Source: Bradyrhizobium lablabi
GTDB taxonomy: Bacteria > Pseudomonadota > Alphaproteobacteria > Rhizobiales > Xanthobacteraceae
Reading direction: 5' to 3'
Assembly: GCF_018129385.1 (NCBI RefSeq)
Contig: NZ_JAFCLN010000003.1
Span: 1 to 64,000 of the forward strand
DNA length: 64,000 nucleotides
In this document: positions 63,101 through 64,000 of the stretch, piece after piece
How positions within the stretch are numbered: the first letter of the stretch is position 1
Layout of the letters: each line of letters starts with the position of its first letter
Notes under the pieces: generated by a model
What the model was told of the DNA's origin: nothing
Databases searched by the model: none
Seen by the model: the letters and a program-made list of their open reading frames with translations, nothing else
Program-made: the position numbers and the translations under genes

Positions 63101-64000
63101 TCAAGCCTTTGCCCGAAAGCGCGCGAGGTAGTGCAGAAAGAAGATCGCCAGCAGCAGCGTGAACCAGGTCGGATCGGCGCGATCGAGGAAAAAGCTTTCC
63201 ATCGACGCGAGATAAAGCCCGAACAGCCAGATGCGCAGCAGCGCCATCGCGAGCGGGCCGCCATTGCCGCCGGTATCGGCCCGTTGAAAATCACGCAGCG
63301 GCACGATGACCAGCACCAGGATGAGCAGCGCCAGCCCCGGCAAGCCCATGCCGAGCGCGGTGTCGAGATAGCCGTTGTGGCTGTGCGAGGAGAAGGCCGC
63401 CCATTCCTTGCCTGCCGGCAGATCCTGGATGGCGCTGGAGCCCCAAAACGCCTGAAATCCGTAGCCGGTCGCCAGACGCGCCTGAAGGGACTGAACGGCG
63501 AAGGTCCAGATGTCGGTGCGCCCGGTAAAGGTCGAGTCGAACGGCAGCAGCTTTGACCACGATGCGAGCGCGGGACTGAGCACAGTGCCGACACTGAGCA
63601 GATTGAGTATCGCCAGCGGCGTCAGCAGCATCACCGCGCGCAGCCAGAACCACGGCACGACTGCAACGATCGAGGTGAGGAACAGCACCATGAAGCACAG
63701 CGACAGCGAGCTCTTGCCGGCGGCATAGACCAGGAACAGCGCGCATAGTCCGATAATGGTTGGGCCCGAAATCCAGCCGCCTTCGCGCGTGATATAGATG
63801 CCGAGGAACAGCAGCATCGCCATCATGCTCGCCGCGGCATTCTTGTGGCCGAACGTGCCGCGCCAGTTGCCGGCAAGCAGCGGCTCCTGCAAATCGGTCG
63901 CCAGATGCATCGACAGATGCGGCGCCAGCAGCAGCCCGAGATAGCAGGCGGCGAGCAGGCCGAGCGCAGCGATGCTGAACCAGCGCATCACCTCATGCCG
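63101..64000 (-). CDS. O-antigen ligase/polymerase family protein (5' end outside window)
   Basis: The visible 299 residues are the C-terminal part of a polytopic Wzy/WaaL-type protein. GTFGHKNAAASMMAMLL is the conserved loop with its His, and SSHSHNGYLDTALGMGLPGL is the second hallmark. The frame is open to the window edge, and this loop normally sits near residue 200, so the start lies beyond 64000. Role: ligation or polymerisation of surface polysaccharide. Confidence 0.88.
   Translation of the reverse strand, partial: RHEVMRWFSIAALGLLAACYLGLLLAPHLSMHLATDLQEPLLAGNWRGTFGHKNAAASMMAMLLFLGIYITREGGWISGPTIIGLCALFLVYAAGKSSLSLCFMVLFLTSIVAVVPWFWLRAVMLLTPLAILNLLSVGTVLSPALASWSKLLPFDSTFTGRTDIWTFAVQSLQARLATGYGFQAFWGSSAIQDLPAGKEWAAFSSHSHNGYLDTALGMGLPGLALLILVLVIVPLRDFQRADTGGNGGPLAMALLRIWLFGLYLASMESFFLDRADPTWFTLLLAIFFLHYLARFRAKA

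Overview
This is a GC-rich chromosomal window from an alphaproteobacterium, most likely Bradyrhizobium or a close relative. The strongest pointer is a 999-residue PutA whose catalytic cysteine falls at residue 792, the length and position known for Bradyrhizobium PutA. A CyaC-type membrane adenylate cyclase, orphan periplasmic binding proteins, CYP153-type P450s and several families of short palindromic intergenic repeats fit the same group. I saw no rRNA, tRNA, CRISPR array, phage block or intact insertion sequence.

Layout. 1-578: no supported gene, a probable relic of a dispersed element and a promoter-like dyad. 579-6041: Cu(I)/Ag(I) efflux operon (Met/Cys-rich exported protein, FixH/YtkA-like protein, CusB, CusA) without an outer-membrane factor. 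6091-9280: MarR regulator, cytochrome P450 and orphan ABC binding protein, with a dyad operator between the first two. 9381-20728: envelope and housekeeping genes (ClpP-like protein, two L,D-transpeptidase-fold proteins, M20 and M48 peptidases, an acetolactate-synthase-like enzyme, a PD-(D/E)XK-like protein, DUF2927 and DUF898 proteins).

20915-32629 is the main catabolic region: isovaleryl-CoA dehydrogenase divergent from two tandem CYP153-like P450s, a thioesterase, a two-gene (split) ThDP decarboxylase, then LysR divergent from acyl-CoA dehydrogenase, CaiB/BaiF CoA-transferase and MaoC-type hydratase, and a benzoylformate decarboxylase. The LysR/dehydrogenase/CoA-transferase/hydratase set resembles itaconate or mesaconate catabolic loci, but the expected citramalyl-CoA lyase is absent and ThDP enzymes flank it.

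32626-44757: TetR regulator with its operator and a DUF1772 target, SDR, hemolysin III-like protein, YcjX/YcjF pair, GT39 glycosyltransferase whose C-terminus is encoded by a repeat, a heme/ferredoxin-linked class III adenylate cyclase bracketed by two copies of one palindrome, a small His-rich exported protein, a RibD-C reductase and a cold-shock protein. 44872-54849: PutR/PutA proline catabolism, CoA-transferase, GST, a 54-residue membrane protein, a cytochrome c-like exported protein, a coiled-coil membrane protein, and a stand-alone cyclic-nucleotide-binding protein coupled to a metallo-beta-lactamase-fold hydrolase. 55024-58322: redox block (LysR, SDR, pirin, WrbA). 59526-64000: surface-polysaccharide genes (GNAT, JmjC-like oxygenase, GT4, O-antigen ligase cut by the window edge).

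No single anti-phage or novel defence system is evident. The best leads for unusual biology are the catabolic mosaic at 20.9-32.6 kb, the redox-linked cyclase together with the cyclic-nucleotide-binding protein/hydrolase pair, and the GT39 gene that has absorbed a repeat.
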